Shown in pieces: positions 1-8,027 of a stretch of 24,024 nucleotides of DNA. This DNA comes from CAZGTQ01 sp964528575. Its GTDB lineage: Bacteria; Planctomycetota; UBA1135; GCA-002686595. Below the pieces are notes generated by a model that saw only the letters and a list, made by a program, of their open reading frames with translations, was not told where the DNA came from and did not search any database. Numbering within the stretch: the first letter of the stretch is position 1; each line of letters begins with the position of its first letter. The position numbers and the translations under genes were made by a program. The stretch is taken from NCBI GenBank assembly GCA_964528575.1, contig CAZGTQ010000073.1:1-24024 (forward strand), given 5' to 3'.

Positions 1-10
1 GGCGCCTGGC

Positions 11-1717
11 GTGGGATCGAGTGTTCTGCTGCTCGTCGTCGTCGCCGCCGGCGCCTGCGTGGCGTCTTGTCCGGCGGTGCGTGAGCCGCTCCGCCCGGGC
101 GCGCCGCCAGAGGACATGCTGCTCGGTGCCGCGGGCGGCGCCTTTGGCGCCGTCGCGCGCTATCCCACGATCGAGGTCCCCCCGCGCGTGGCGGTAGGCG
201 AGCTCTTCGATGCGCTCGTTTCCCTCACCGAAGAGCGGATCACGGACACCACGGTCGTCGCGGGTCGGGCCGACGAGAGGGGCCGCGTCGTCTTCGACGT
301 CGAACACGAGCACGTCGTGATGGACGTCGTCCTTTCGGCTCCGGATTTCGCGATCGAGGGCGCGGCGGCCGGCACGATCACCGTCCCGATCGCGGGCGAC
401 TCCACGGCGGCGCGTTTCCGGTTGCGAGCCCTCGAACAGGTGGCAGGCAGGCGCAGCCTCTTCGCGACGTTCTGGCAGGACGGCGGGTATGTCGCGCGCG
501 TGAAGTGCGAGTTGCTCGTGGGCGACACGTCTCGTACCGACGAGCGTCGCGCGGTCGTCCAGCAGGAGCGTCCGCTCGAGCTCGCCGCCAACGACGCGGA
601 TTCACCGGAGCGGCTCGCGCAAGGGACGGACCTGACGATCTTCGCGCTCCATGACACCGGTGCTCCGGGTTCGGTCGAGCTCGTGATCGCGTCGCCGCAT
701 TTCCAGCCCTTCAGCGCATCCGTGTCGATGCCCGCGGATCTCGTCGCCTGGCTCGACCATCACTCCGCGCGAGTCGCGCGAGCCCGCGGGATCGGTCGCG
801 CTACGCCGGAGTCGGCGAAGTCGTACGCCGAGATCCGCGGCTTCGGCCGCGAGCTGTACGAGCGCTTCGCGCCGCCCCCGTTCCGCGCGGCGTTCTGGCG
901 CCTCGTCGACGAGCTCGGTCCGGAGCTCGATTCGATCCAGATCTACTCCGACGGCATGCGAATCCCGTGGGAGCTCCTCTGTCCGGTGCGCGACAACGGC
1001 TCCGAGCCGCGTGACTTCCTGGGCGTCGAGCTCGCGGTCGCGCGATGGCACGTGTCCTCGAGCGGCGGGCTCCTCGAGCGGCCGCCCGCGCGCATCCCCG
1101 TCGTCGAGCTGGCGACGATCGCGCCGGCCTATCCCGCGGATCGAATGCTGCCCGGTCAGGCGCGCGAGCTGGCCGCGCTGCAGGCGTTCCCCGGCTTCCG
1201 CCGCGTCCCGGCCGACTTCGGCTCGGTGCGCGCCCTGTTCGAGAAGCCGCCGTCGGGGATCATCCACTTCAGCGGCCACGGCCGAGCGCGCGCCGGCGCA
1301 GGCGGCGTGACCGATTACGCGATCGTGCTCGAGGACGGGGAGCTCGACCTGGCGACGTGGCGCGGGCTCGACCCGCCGGCGGCCGGGAGCCCCCATCCGT
1401 TCGTCTTCTTCAACGCGTGCGACGTGGGCCAGGCTCGTAGCTTCGCCCACAAGATGGACGGTTGGGCGCCCGCGATGCTCGAGGCGGGCGCCAGCGCGTT
1501 CGTCGGGGCGCTGTGGTCGATCGAAGACGAGGCGGCGTCGGCGTTCGCCGAGACGTTCTACGCGCGCCTGAGCGAATCGATGCGCGTCGGCGACGCACGT
1601 CCCGCTCGGATCCTGCGCGACATCCGGCGCCTGCACGCGTCTACGGGCGACCCCACGTGCCTCGCGTACGTCTTCTACGGGGACGCCCAGCTCGAGCTCG
1701 TCCCCGCGGCCCGCTAG
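11..1717 (+). CDS. CHAT domain (caspase-like) protease, possibly 5'-partial
   Basis: The C-terminal half is a CHAT domain, a caspase/separase-fold cysteine peptidase. The catalytic pair is visible as His423 in HFSGHG and Cys470 in FFNACD, and the upstream IPWELL motif typical of the family lies near residue 320. The N-terminal part (about residues 50-260) looks like beta-rich adhesion or Ig-like sequence and I cannot assign it. The first 20 residues are hydrophobic and end with two cysteines, which could be a lipoprotein signal or a membrane segment. The chosen start is a GTG at position 11 without a visible ribosome site, and the frame is open back to base 2, so the true start may lie outside the window. 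The CHAT assignment is firm. Substrate and location are unknown, and no obvious substrate or adaptor gene follows it. Confidence 0.8.
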   Translation: MGSSVLLLVVVAAGACVASCPAVREPLRPGAPPEDMLLGAAGGAFGAVARYPTIEVPPRVAVGELFDALVSLTEERITDTTVVAGRADERGRVVFDVEHEHVVMDVVLSAPDFAIEGAAAGTITVPIAGDSTAARFRLRALEQVAGRRSLFATFWQDGGYVARVKCELLVGDTSRTDERRAVVQQERPLELAANDADSPERLAQGTDLTIFALHDTGAPGSVELVIASPHFQPFSASVSMPADLVAWLDHHSARVARARGIGRATPESAKSYAEIRGFGRELYERFAPPPFRAAFWRLVDELGPELDSIQIYSDGMRIPWELLCPVRDNGSEPRDFLGVELAVARWHVSSSGGLLERPPARIPVVELATIAPAYPADRMLPGQARELAALQAFPGFRRVPADFGSVRALFEKPPSGIIHFSGHGRARAGAGGVTDYAIVLEDGELDLATWRGLDPPAAGSPHPFVFFNACDVGQARSFAHKMDGWAPAMLEAGASAFVGALWSIEDEAASAFAETFYARLSESMRVGDARPARILRDIRRLHASTGDPTCLAYVFYGDAQLELVPAAR

Positions 1718-1752
1718 CGAGACCACACGCCCTCGCCTTGCCCTCGGCCGTC

Positions 1753-1788
1753 CTGCTCGCCGCCGCTCCGTCCGTTGCGCGCGAGCAG
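1753..1788 (+). terminator. Weak terminator-like hairpin after the CHAT gene
   Basis: CTGCTCGC at 1753-1760 is the exact reverse complement of GCGAGCAG at 1781-1788, with a 20-nt loop. It lies 35 nt after the CHAT stop codon. No T-run follows, so intrinsic termination is only a possibility. The rest of the 1718-1917 gap shows no gene. Confidence 0.3.
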
Positions 1789-1917
1789 CGGCTCACCTTC
1801 GAGGGGTAGCGCGACCTCCGCAGAATTGACGAGCGTGGGCGGGCGCGTGCCTTAGGATGCGCGCCGCATGTCCCTTTGGGTTCTCCAGAGTCCGCGTGAC
1901 CTCCAGGGGAGCTGCGG

Positions 1918-2814
1918 ATGAGACTTCTCCGGGAACCGTTGCTTCACTTCGCGTTGGCCGGAGCGGCGCTGTTCGCGGCGCATGCGTGGTTGCAACGTGG
2001 CGAGGAAGCGGAACGGCCGCCGGAGCGCGTCGTTCGCATCACCGCGGGCGATCTCCAATGGCTGGCGGAGGGCTGGGTGCGGCAATGGCATCGGCCGCCG
2101 ACGCGTCCGGAGCTCTCGGGGCTGCTCTCGGATTTCCTGCGGGAGGAGCTACTGAGCCGCGAAGCGCGCGAGCTGGGGCTCGACGACGGCGACATGGTCG
2201 TCCGCCGTCGCCTGGCGCAGAAGATGACGTTCCTGATCGAGGGCACGTCGCGCGTCGCCCTCGAACCGACGGAGACGCAACTGCGCACGTACTTCGACGC
2301 GCACGCCGACGACTTCGTCAGCCCGGCGCGTCTCTCGTTCGAGCACGCGTTCTTCAACCGCGATACGCGCGGTGACCGCGCCGACTCCGACGCACGCGCG
2401 GCGCTTCAGGGCCTGCGCGCAGACCCGCCGGCCACGGGCGGCGCCGACGTCGGTGATCGGCTGCTCATCCCCGCCGAGATCGAGGACGTCGACGCGGTCG
2501 CGGTGTCGAGCCAGTTCGGCGAGGCCTTCGCGCGGGCCGTGTTCGAACTCGAGGCCGGCGTGTGGCAGGGACCGGTCGAGTCGGGCTACGGCCTGCACCT
2601 CGTCCGCGTGGGCGAGCGGCGGGAACCTCGCCGGCCCCAGTTCGAAGACGTGCGCGACAGGGTACGTGACGAGTGGGCCCGCACGACGCAGGAGACGATC
2701 GACGAGCAGTACTTCGCCGCCCTGTTGCAAAAGTACGAGTTGCAGGCGGACGCAGAGGCGCAGGAGTTGGTCGGTCCGCTCGTCCGGGCGGCTGCCGCGG
2801 AGGCCCCGCATTGA
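1918..2814 (+). CDS. Membrane-anchored peptidyl-prolyl cis-trans isomerase (PpiC/parvulin type)
   Basis: This 298-residue protein resembles SurA/PrsA-like foldases that help exported proteins fold. Residues 8-24 form one hydrophobic segment after an Arg-rich start, probably an uncleaved membrane anchor that places the rest outside the inner membrane. A helical SurA_N-like region follows (about 35-120). The parvulin domain covers about 130-235 and shows the family hallmark pattern around GVWQGPVESGYGLHLVRV. The start has an AGGGGA ribosome site 8 nt upstream. The stop codon overlaps the TTG start of the HupE-like gene by 4 nt, so the two are translationally coupled. A PPIase next to HupE and DUF3604 genes is a combination I recall from other bacterial genomes, but I could not check this. 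Family call is firm; client proteins are unknown. Confidence 0.85.
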   Translation: MRLLREPLLHFALAGAALFAAHAWLQRGEEAERPPERVVRITAGDLQWLAEGWVRQWHRPPTRPELSGLLSDFLREELLSREARELGLDDGDMVVRRRLAQKMTFLIEGTSRVALEPTETQLRTYFDAHADDFVSPARLSFEHAFFNRDTRGDRADSDARAALQGLRADPPATGGADVGDRLLIPAEIEDVDAVAVSSQFGEAFARAVFELEAGVWQGPVESGYGLHLVRVGERREPRRPQFEDVRDRVRDEWARTTQETIDEQYFAALLQKYELQADAEAQELVGPLVRAAAAEAPH

Positions 2815-3797
2815 CTCGGCTCGCGATCGCCGTCATGGCGGTGCTCGTCGCGGCGGCGCCGGTTGCGCTCGCCCACGAGTTGCGGCCGGCGTATCTCGAC
2901 CTGCGCGAGCAAGAGCCCGGCGTGTTCGCGGTGCTGTTCAAGACCCCGATGCGCGGGGACTTGCGGCTCGCGGTGGCGCCCGAGCTCTCGGGCCAGGTCG
3001 AGAGCATCTCGCCGATGGTCGATCGGCGCGTGGGCGATGCGTCGATACGGACCTGGACCGTGCGCGCCGCGGACGGGCTGCGCGGGAACACGGTACGGAT
3101 CGACGGGCTCGAGGCGACCATGACGGACGCCCTCGTGCGCATCGAGTTCGCCGACGGCTCGTCGTGGACGCACCGGCTCACGGCGCGAGCGCCGTCTGCG
3201 GACGTGCCCCGCAGCGCGTCGGCGCTGGATGTCGCACGGGTCTATGCCGAATTGGGCGTCGAGCACATCCTCCTCGGGATCGACCACATCCTGTTCGTGC
3301 TCGCGCTGCTGCTCGTCACGCGTGGCACGAAGCGAGTCGTGACGACGATCACCGCTTTCACGCTGGCCCACAGCATGACGCTGGCCGCAGCGGCACTGGG
3401 AATCGTCCACGTGCCGTCCGCGCCCGTCGAGGCCGCGATCGCGCTGAGCATCGTGCTCGTGGCGGCCGAGATCGTCCGTGCCCGCGCGGGGGCGCCCGGC
3501 GTCACGGCCCGTGCGCCATGGGTCGTCGCGTTCACGTTCGGCCTGCTGCACGGCCTGGGCTTCGCCGGTGCGTTGAGCGACATCGGCCTGCCGCACGGGC
3601 AGGTGCCGGCCGCGCTGCTGTGGTTCAACATCGGCGTCGAGCTGGGCCAGTTGCTGTTCGTCGCGGTCGTGCTCGCGCTCGTCGCCGTGGTGCGACGCGT
3701 GCGCGTGCCGCTCCCGCGCTCCGTGCAACTCGTCCCGCCCTACGCGATCGGCGGCGTCGCGACGTTCTGGTTGATCGAGCGGACCTTGGCGTTCTGA
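2811..3797 (+). CDS. HupE/UreJ-family protein (putative metal permease)
   Basis: This is a 328-residue exported membrane protein. From the TTG at 2811 it has a signal peptide ending ALA before HELRPAYL, a sequence typical of the mature start in this family. A soluble beta-rich region of about 110 residues follows. The membrane part then carries the histidine-rich signatures of the HupE/UreJ group: EHILLGIDHILF, FTLAHSMTL and FGLLHGLGFAG. HupE/UreJ proteins are linked to nickel or cobalt uptake, but this longer subgroup with an external domain has no role known to me. The TTG start overlaps the upstream TGA (TTGA) and is preferred because it gives a complete signal peptide; ATG at 2835 is the alternative. 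No hydrogenase or urease genes are in the window, so the metal and recipient enzyme are open. Confidence 0.82.
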   Translation: MTRLAIAVMAVLVAAAPVALAHELRPAYLDLREQEPGVFAVLFKTPMRGDLRLAVAPELSGQVESISPMVDRRVGDASIRTWTVRAADGLRGNTVRIDGLEATMTDALVRIEFADGSSWTHRLTARAPSADVPRSASALDVARVYAELGVEHILLGIDHILFVLALLLVTRGTKRVVTTITAFTLAHSMTLAAAALGIVHVPSAPVEAAIALSIVLVAAEIVRARAGAPGVTARAPWVVAFTFGLLHGLGFAGALSDIGLPHGQVPAALLWFNIGVELGQLLFVAVVLALVAVVRRVRVPLPRSVQLVPPYAIGGVATFWLIERTLAF

Positions 3798-3823
3798 CAG
3801 ATTCAGGAGAGAGGGTCGAGGCT

Positions 3824-5767
3824 ATGCGATTCAAGCACGTTGTCTTCTCACTTGCCGTACTGACGTCGGCCATGGCGGCGCCGGGGCTCGCGCAGGACGC
3901 CCCCGCTACCGACACCGGTACGCTCGACAAGACGCAGGCCGAGCGCGCGTACCCCCAAGGACCGCCGTATTCGCCCTACGTCGGGAGGAACTTCCCCACG
4001 CGGCCGTACTTCGGCGACACGCACCTGCACACGGGCTTTTCCATGGACGCGGGCGCGTTCGGCTGCAGGCTCGATCCGAAGGCGGCGTACCGCTTCGCCA
4101 GCGGAGAGGAGATCGCGGCCTCGTCGGGTCAACCCGTGAGGCTGTCGCGCCCGCTCGACTTCCTCGTCGTGGCGGACCACTCGGACAACATGGGCTTCTT
4201 CCCGGACTTGTTCAAAGGCGACCCGAAGGTCCTCGCGCACCCGACCGGGCGGCGGTGGTACGACATGGTCCAGAGCGGCAAGGGCGCCGACGCTGCGATG
4301 GAGATCGTCATCGCGTTCTCGCAGGGCACGTTTCCCGAGGAGCTCATGTACTTTCCCGGCACGAGCGGCTACCGCTCGGCCTGGCGCGAGACGATCGAGG
4401 CAGCCGACGGCGCCAACCAGCCCGGCCGGTTCACGGCCTTCATCGGCTTCGAGTGGACGAGCAACACCGGCGGCAACAACCTGCACCGCGTGTGCATCCT
4501 GCGCGACGACGGGCGGCGCGCGTCGCAAGTCGAGCCGTACACGGTCTACCCGCCGTTCGGCAGCGACAACCCGCGCGAGCTGTGGAAGTACATGGCTCGC
4601 TACGAGGAGAAGACCGGCGGCGAGATCCTCGCGATCGCGCACAACGGGAACCTGAGCAACGGGATCATGTTCCCCATCGTGGAGAGCTTCACCGGCAAGC
4701 CGGTGGACCGCGAGTACGCGGAGACCCGTGCCAAGTGGGAGCCGCTCTACGAGGCCACGCAGATCAAGGGCGACGGCGAGGCGCACCCCGTGCTCTCGCC
4801 CAACGACGAGTTCGCCAACTTCGAGACGTGGGACAAGGGCAACCTGGACCTGAGCGTGCTGAAGACGCCCGAGATGCTCCGGTACGAGTACGCGCGCGAG
4901 GCGCTGAAGGTCGGGCTCGTGCTCGAGCAGGAGCTCGGCGTCAACCCGTACAAGTTCGGCATGATCGGGTCGACGGACTCGCATACCGGCCTGGCGACGA
5001 CGGACGACGACAACTTCTGGGGCAAGACCTCGGCGTCGGAGCCCAGCGCGGACCGCGCGATGCACCCCTTCATCAAGACGGAGCAGGCGACCATCATGGG
5101 CTGGGAGCAGACCGCCAGCGGGTACGCGGCCGTGTGGGCCAGCGAGAACACTCGCGAGGCGCTGTTCGACGCGATGGAACGCAAGGAGACCTACGCGACG
5201 ACGGGCCCGCGCATGATCGTGCGCTTCTTCGGCGGCTGGGACTTCCAGGACGCGGATGCGCACGGCCGTCTGCCCGCGCGCGTCGGCTACACGAAGGGTG
5301 TGCCGATGGGCGGCGACCTCAGCGACGCGCCGGCGGGCAAGTCGCCGACGTTCCTCGTGGCCGCGCTCAAGGACCCGATCGGCGCGAACCTGGACCGCAT
5401 CCAAGTGGTCAAGGGCTGGGTGGACGCGGCCGGCAAGACGCACGAAGCAGTCTACGACGTCGTCTGGTCGGGCGACCGCAAGCCCGGCGCCGACGGCAAG
5501 CTGCCCGCGGTCGGCAGCACGGTCGACGTGCCCAACGCGACGTACACGAACACGATCGGCACCACCGAGCTGATCAAGGTGTGGCGCGACCCCGCGTTCG
5601 ACCCGGCGCTGCGAGCGTTCTACTACGTGCGCGTGCTCGAGATCCCCACGCCGCGCTGGACGGCGTACGACGCGAAGTTCTTCGGCATCACGATGCCCAA
5701 GGAAGTCCCCATGACCACGCAAGAGCGCGCCTACACGTCGCCCATCTGGTACACGCCCGCGCGCTAG
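3824..5767 (+). CDS. Exported DUF3604 protein (PHP-like metal hydrolase candidate)
   Basis: This 647-residue protein has a signal peptide (residues 1-23, ending GLAQ) and matches DUF3604 along its length. Candidate metal ligands are FGDTHLHT (63-70), VVADHSDN (115-122), an AIAHNGNLS segment, and GSTDSHTG further on. The His/Asp pattern resembles PHP-type phosphoesterases, so a metal-dependent hydrolase is likely, but no reaction is established to my knowledge. An AGGAGAG ribosome site lies about 10 nt before the ATG. The frame is open far upstream because of high GC, but that stretch is antisense or overlapping noise; the signal peptide and ribosome site fix the start. It follows the HupE-like gene by 26 nt and is probably in the same operon. 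Confidence 0.88.
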   Translation: MRFKHVVFSLAVLTSAMAAPGLAQDAPATDTGTLDKTQAERAYPQGPPYSPYVGRNFPTRPYFGDTHLHTGFSMDAGAFGCRLDPKAAYRFASGEEIAASSGQPVRLSRPLDFLVVADHSDNMGFFPDLFKGDPKVLAHPTGRRWYDMVQSGKGADAAMEIVIAFSQGTFPEELMYFPGTSGYRSAWRETIEAADGANQPGRFTAFIGFEWTSNTGGNNLHRVCILRDDGRRASQVEPYTVYPPFGSDNPRELWKYMARYEEKTGGEILAIAHNGNLSNGIMFPIVESFTGKPVDREYAETRAKWEPLYEATQIKGDGEAHPVLSPNDEFANFETWDKGNLDLSVLKTPEMLRYEYAREALKVGLVLEQELGVNPYKFGMIGSTDSHTGLATTDDDNFWGKTSASEPSADRAMHPFIKTEQATIMGWEQTASGYAAVWASENTREALFDAMERKETYATTGPRMIVRFFGGWDFQDADAHGRLPARVGYTKGVPMGGDLSDAPAGKSPTFLVAALKDPIGANLDRIQVVKGWVDAAGKTHEAVYDVVWSGDRKPGADGKLPAVGSTVDVPNATYTNTIGTTELIKVWRDPAFDPALRAFYYVRVLEIPTPRWTAYDAKFFGITMPKEVPMTTQERAYTSPIWYTPAR

Positions 5768-5797
5768 CGATCGGTTCGCCTCCGACCACGCGACGCG

Positions 5798-6046
5798 CAG
5801 ATGGCGTCGTACGTCTCGCTCTCGAAGACGACGGTGTTCGTCCTCGCCGGCAACGACGGCGGCCCGCCCCAGGAGGTCTACGACGTGCTCGGCGACCCGG
5901 GGGAGACCACGGACCTGGCGAGCACTCCGGCGCGGGGCGAGGCGATCGCCGGACGCGTTGGCGTTGCGCGCCGCCTGCTCGGGCCGCTGTGGCCGTATTG
6001 GCCGCTCCGCCGTGACGCGGTTCTGAGCGAAACAGGTGGGGAGTGA
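5798..6046 (+). pseudogene. Decayed sulfatase C-terminal remnant (internally deleted paralogue)
   Basis: The translated sequence from about 5798 matches two separate parts of the intact sulfatase next door. The first 24 residues (QMASYVSLSKTTVFV and on) align with QMATYVKLATTTVFV at 6845-6911. The following segment, beginning QEVYDVLGDPGETTDLAS, aligns with EEVYDLAIDPNETANLAG near the intact C terminus, including the terminal LGPLWPY versus LGPDWPY. About 110-120 residues between these blocks are missing, and everything N-terminal of the first block is absent, including the active-site Cys. The intact protein's metal-site CDNG is replaced by AGND. No ribosome site or signal peptide is present. 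It fits a relic of a tandem duplication; expression as an 81-residue peptide is possible but unlikely. Confidence 0.72.
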
Positions 6047-6120
6047 GCCCCCGGCCAGACGCAGTGCGTGTAGCGTAAGGGCCGTGTTGCGGTAACGCTC
6101 AGGCTTCGTCAGGAGGTTCG

Positions 6121-7398
6121 ATGCTCAGGGTCTTCGCAATCGCCCTTCTCGGCTCGCTCGTTCCCTTCGGGTCGCTCGCTCTCGCCCAGCAGTCCGTGCT
6201 CGTCATCGTGCTCGACGACATCGCCTGGGAAGATCTCGCCTCGGCTCCGACCCCGGTGCTCGACACGATGGTGGCCGCCGGGCGCGCGTACACGAGCTAC
6301 TACACGAGCCCCCTCTGCTCGCCGAGCCGCTATCAGATCCAGTTCGGCCAGCTCCCGCACCGCGAGTTCATCGGAGCGGCTCTGTCGACCGGCGCGGGGG
6401 ATCCGGACAACGAGGGCGCGTCGACCGAGACGCTCTCGCTCGCGTCCGTGCTCCGGGCACAGGGTTTCCGGACCGCCTGCATCGGCAAGTGGCACGTCAA
6501 CGACACGACGATCGGCTGCTTCGAGGAGATGGTCCGCATCCACGGGTTCCAACACTGGCTGGCGGGCAACGGAGCGAACCTCACCTCGCACCACTCGTGG
6601 GTGCGCGTGGACGACGGCTATCGCTCGGTGGAGACGACCTACTCGACCATCGCCGTGGAGGACGCCTTCGAGGCCTGGTGGAAGGCCAAGGCCGGACCGC
6701 GCTTCGCCGTCGTCAACTTCTACGCGGCGCACGATCCGTTCGAGGTCCCGCCGGCGTCGACGCTCCCCCCGGGCTACGTCGTCGGATCCTCGGACCGCGA
6801 GAAGTTCCTGGCGTCGATCATGGCGTTGGACTGGGCCATCGGCCAGATGGCCACGTACGTGAAGCTGGCGACGACGACCGTCTTCGTCGTCTGCGACAAC
6901 GGCACGCCTCCGCCCGTCGTTGGGGCCTCGTACGTGTCACCCGGCTACAAGCACACGCAGTACCAGGGCGGGATCCGCGTGCCGCTGCTCGCCATCGGCG
7001 CCGGCGTGGTTCCGGGGACGACGAGCGACCTCGTGCAAGCGGTCGACTTCCCGGCGACGGTGCTCGAGCTGCTCGGCTTCACGGCGTCGGCGTTCTCCGA
7101 TTCGATCTCCTTCCGTCCCACGCTCGCCGGTGCGGCCGGCGCGCGCACGTGGACGTTCATCCAGCGCTTCGCGCCGAACGGCGGGACCGCGCCGGCGCTG
7201 GTGCGCGACGACTGGTCGCTCGTGTTGGCGAGCGGTGCGAAGGTCCTCGTCCAGAACGGCAATCCGGAGGAGGTCTACGACCTCGCGATCGATCCGAACG
7301 AGACGGCGAACCTCGCGGGCACCGTGGCCGGGACAATGGCCATCGACGACGCGTGGGCGCTGCGCTCCTCGATCCTCGGCCCGGACTGGCCGTACTGA
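6121..7398 (+). CDS. Exported sulfatase (formylglycine-dependent, S1 type)
   Basis: This 425-residue protein has a signal peptide cleaved after ALA (residue 22) and the main alkaline-phosphatase-fold sulfatase signatures. The metal pair is Asp32-Asp33 in VLDDI. The Cys66-Ser-Pro-Ser-Arg motif would be converted to formylglycine by a maturase. Lys123 and His125 are in IGKWH, His204 is in AAHDPF, Asp259-Asn260 are in CDNG, and a GGIRVP strand follows. It would hydrolyse sulfate esters outside the cytoplasm; the substrate cannot be read from the sequence. AGGAGGT 4 nt before the ATG is the best ribosome site in the window. No formylglycine-generating enzyme gene is present here. At 425 residues it is at the short end for the family. 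A degraded paralogue precedes it. Confidence 0.9.
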   Translation: MLRVFAIALLGSLVPFGSLALAQQSVLVIVLDDIAWEDLASAPTPVLDTMVAAGRAYTSYYTSPLCSPSRYQIQFGQLPHREFIGAALSTGAGDPDNEGASTETLSLASVLRAQGFRTACIGKWHVNDTTIGCFEEMVRIHGFQHWLAGNGANLTSHHSWVRVDDGYRSVETTYSTIAVEDAFEAWWKAKAGPRFAVVNFYAAHDPFEVPPASTLPPGYVVGSSDREKFLASIMALDWAIGQMATYVKLATTTVFVVCDNGTPPPVVGASYVSPGYKHTQYQGGIRVPLLAIGAGVVPGTTSDLVQAVDFPATVLELLGFTASAFSDSISFRPTLAGAAGARTWTFIQRFAPNGGTAPALVRDDWSLVLASGAKVLVQNGNPEEVYDLAIDPNETANLAGTVAGTMAIDDAWALRSSILGPDWPY

Positions 7399-7426
7399 CC
7401 TGTTGGTCGGGTCGGCTCGGGCACGC

Positions 7427-7903
7427 TCAGCGGAAGAGCGGCCGCCACGTCCGCAGCACCGCGTCGCCGACGAACGGGTAGGGGCTCCACTCGCCCTTGC
7501 GCGCGGCGAACGCGAGCACGATCGGGTACACGATCCCGAGGACCAGGGGCACGACCGCGAGGATCAACGTCAGCCAGCCGATGCAGAGGAACGTGAGCGG
7601 GAAACTGATCAGCACGAGCGCGAGCGCGGTTCCCCAGCACACGATCTGGAACCAGAAGCTCTGGTTCGCGTGGAACAGGAAGAACGGCGTGCGTTCCTTG
7701 CGCAGGGCCGCGAGCAGCAGCGGAGCGAGGAACCCCGGCACGCCGACGAGCTGCACCAGGCCCGCGATCAGGCTCGCGTAGAACGCCTGCTCGCGCTCGT
7801 CGTCCGTCGGCGCGTAGCCCGCGTCCATGGCCGCGCCGAACGAGCCGCGCTCGAACGGCGGGCCGAACGGGGCGGGCTGCGGGTCTCCAGGAGGCATGTC
7901 CAT
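7427..7903 (-). CDS. DUF4870 domain membrane protein
   Basis: This is a 158-residue membrane protein. A Pro/Gly-rich cytoplasmic N terminus (residues 1-30) is followed by three to four hydrophobic segments with the DUF4870 layout. There is a first helix near GLVQLVGVPGFLAPLLL, a short basic loop (RKERTPFFLFHANQSFWFQ) and then helices ending in an AARKGEWSPYP segment. The family's function is unknown. The frame is open upstream, but the start at 7903 (MDMPPGD) is preferred because a TACGAT box lies exactly 6 nt before it, the geometry of a leaderless promoter. The GC-rich upstream part contains no convincing ribosome site. It converges on the sulfatase, with only 28 nt between the two stop codons. 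Confidence 0.78.
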   Translation of the reverse strand: MDMPPGDPQPAPFGPPFERGSFGAAMDAGYAPTDDEREQAFYASLIAGLVQLVGVPGFLAPLLLAALRKERTPFFLFHANQSFWFQIVCWGTALALVLISFPLTFLCIGWLTLILAVVPLVLGIVYPIVLAFAARKGEWSPYPFVGDAVLRTWRPLFR

Positions 7904-7909
7904 GCGGCG

Positions 7910-7915
7910 ATCGTA
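7910..7915 (-). promoter_or_regulatory. Candidate -10 box (TACGAT) for leaderless DUF4870 mRNA
   Basis: Read on the minus strand, TACGAT lies 6 nt before the ATG at 7903. This TANNNT-to-start spacing puts transcription initiation at or next to the start codon. No -35 element is evident 16-18 nt further up. The same geometry occurs at two other genes in this window. Confidence 0.4.
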
Positions 7916-8027
7916 GCCGCGGAGGGCGGCGGGAGTGCCCCTGGAGGCTCGGGGCGGGAAGAACTCACGAACCGGCGCTCCCCACGCCCCCCACCACACG
8001 CTAAGGTCGTGGCGGAGGTTGAAAACC

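Noticed and set aside
1826..1858. TTGACG and TTAGGAT as a promoter for the PPIase gene
   Set aside because: The spacing is about 21 nt, outside the usual 16-18, so it is not listed as a feature.
2372..3823. Open frame continuous with the DUF3604 gene upstream of its ATG (would give a protein of over 1100 residues)
   Set aside because: It overlaps the PPIase and HupE-like genes in another frame, is Arg/Pro-rich without motifs, and the signal peptide plus ribosome site at 3824 mark the real start.
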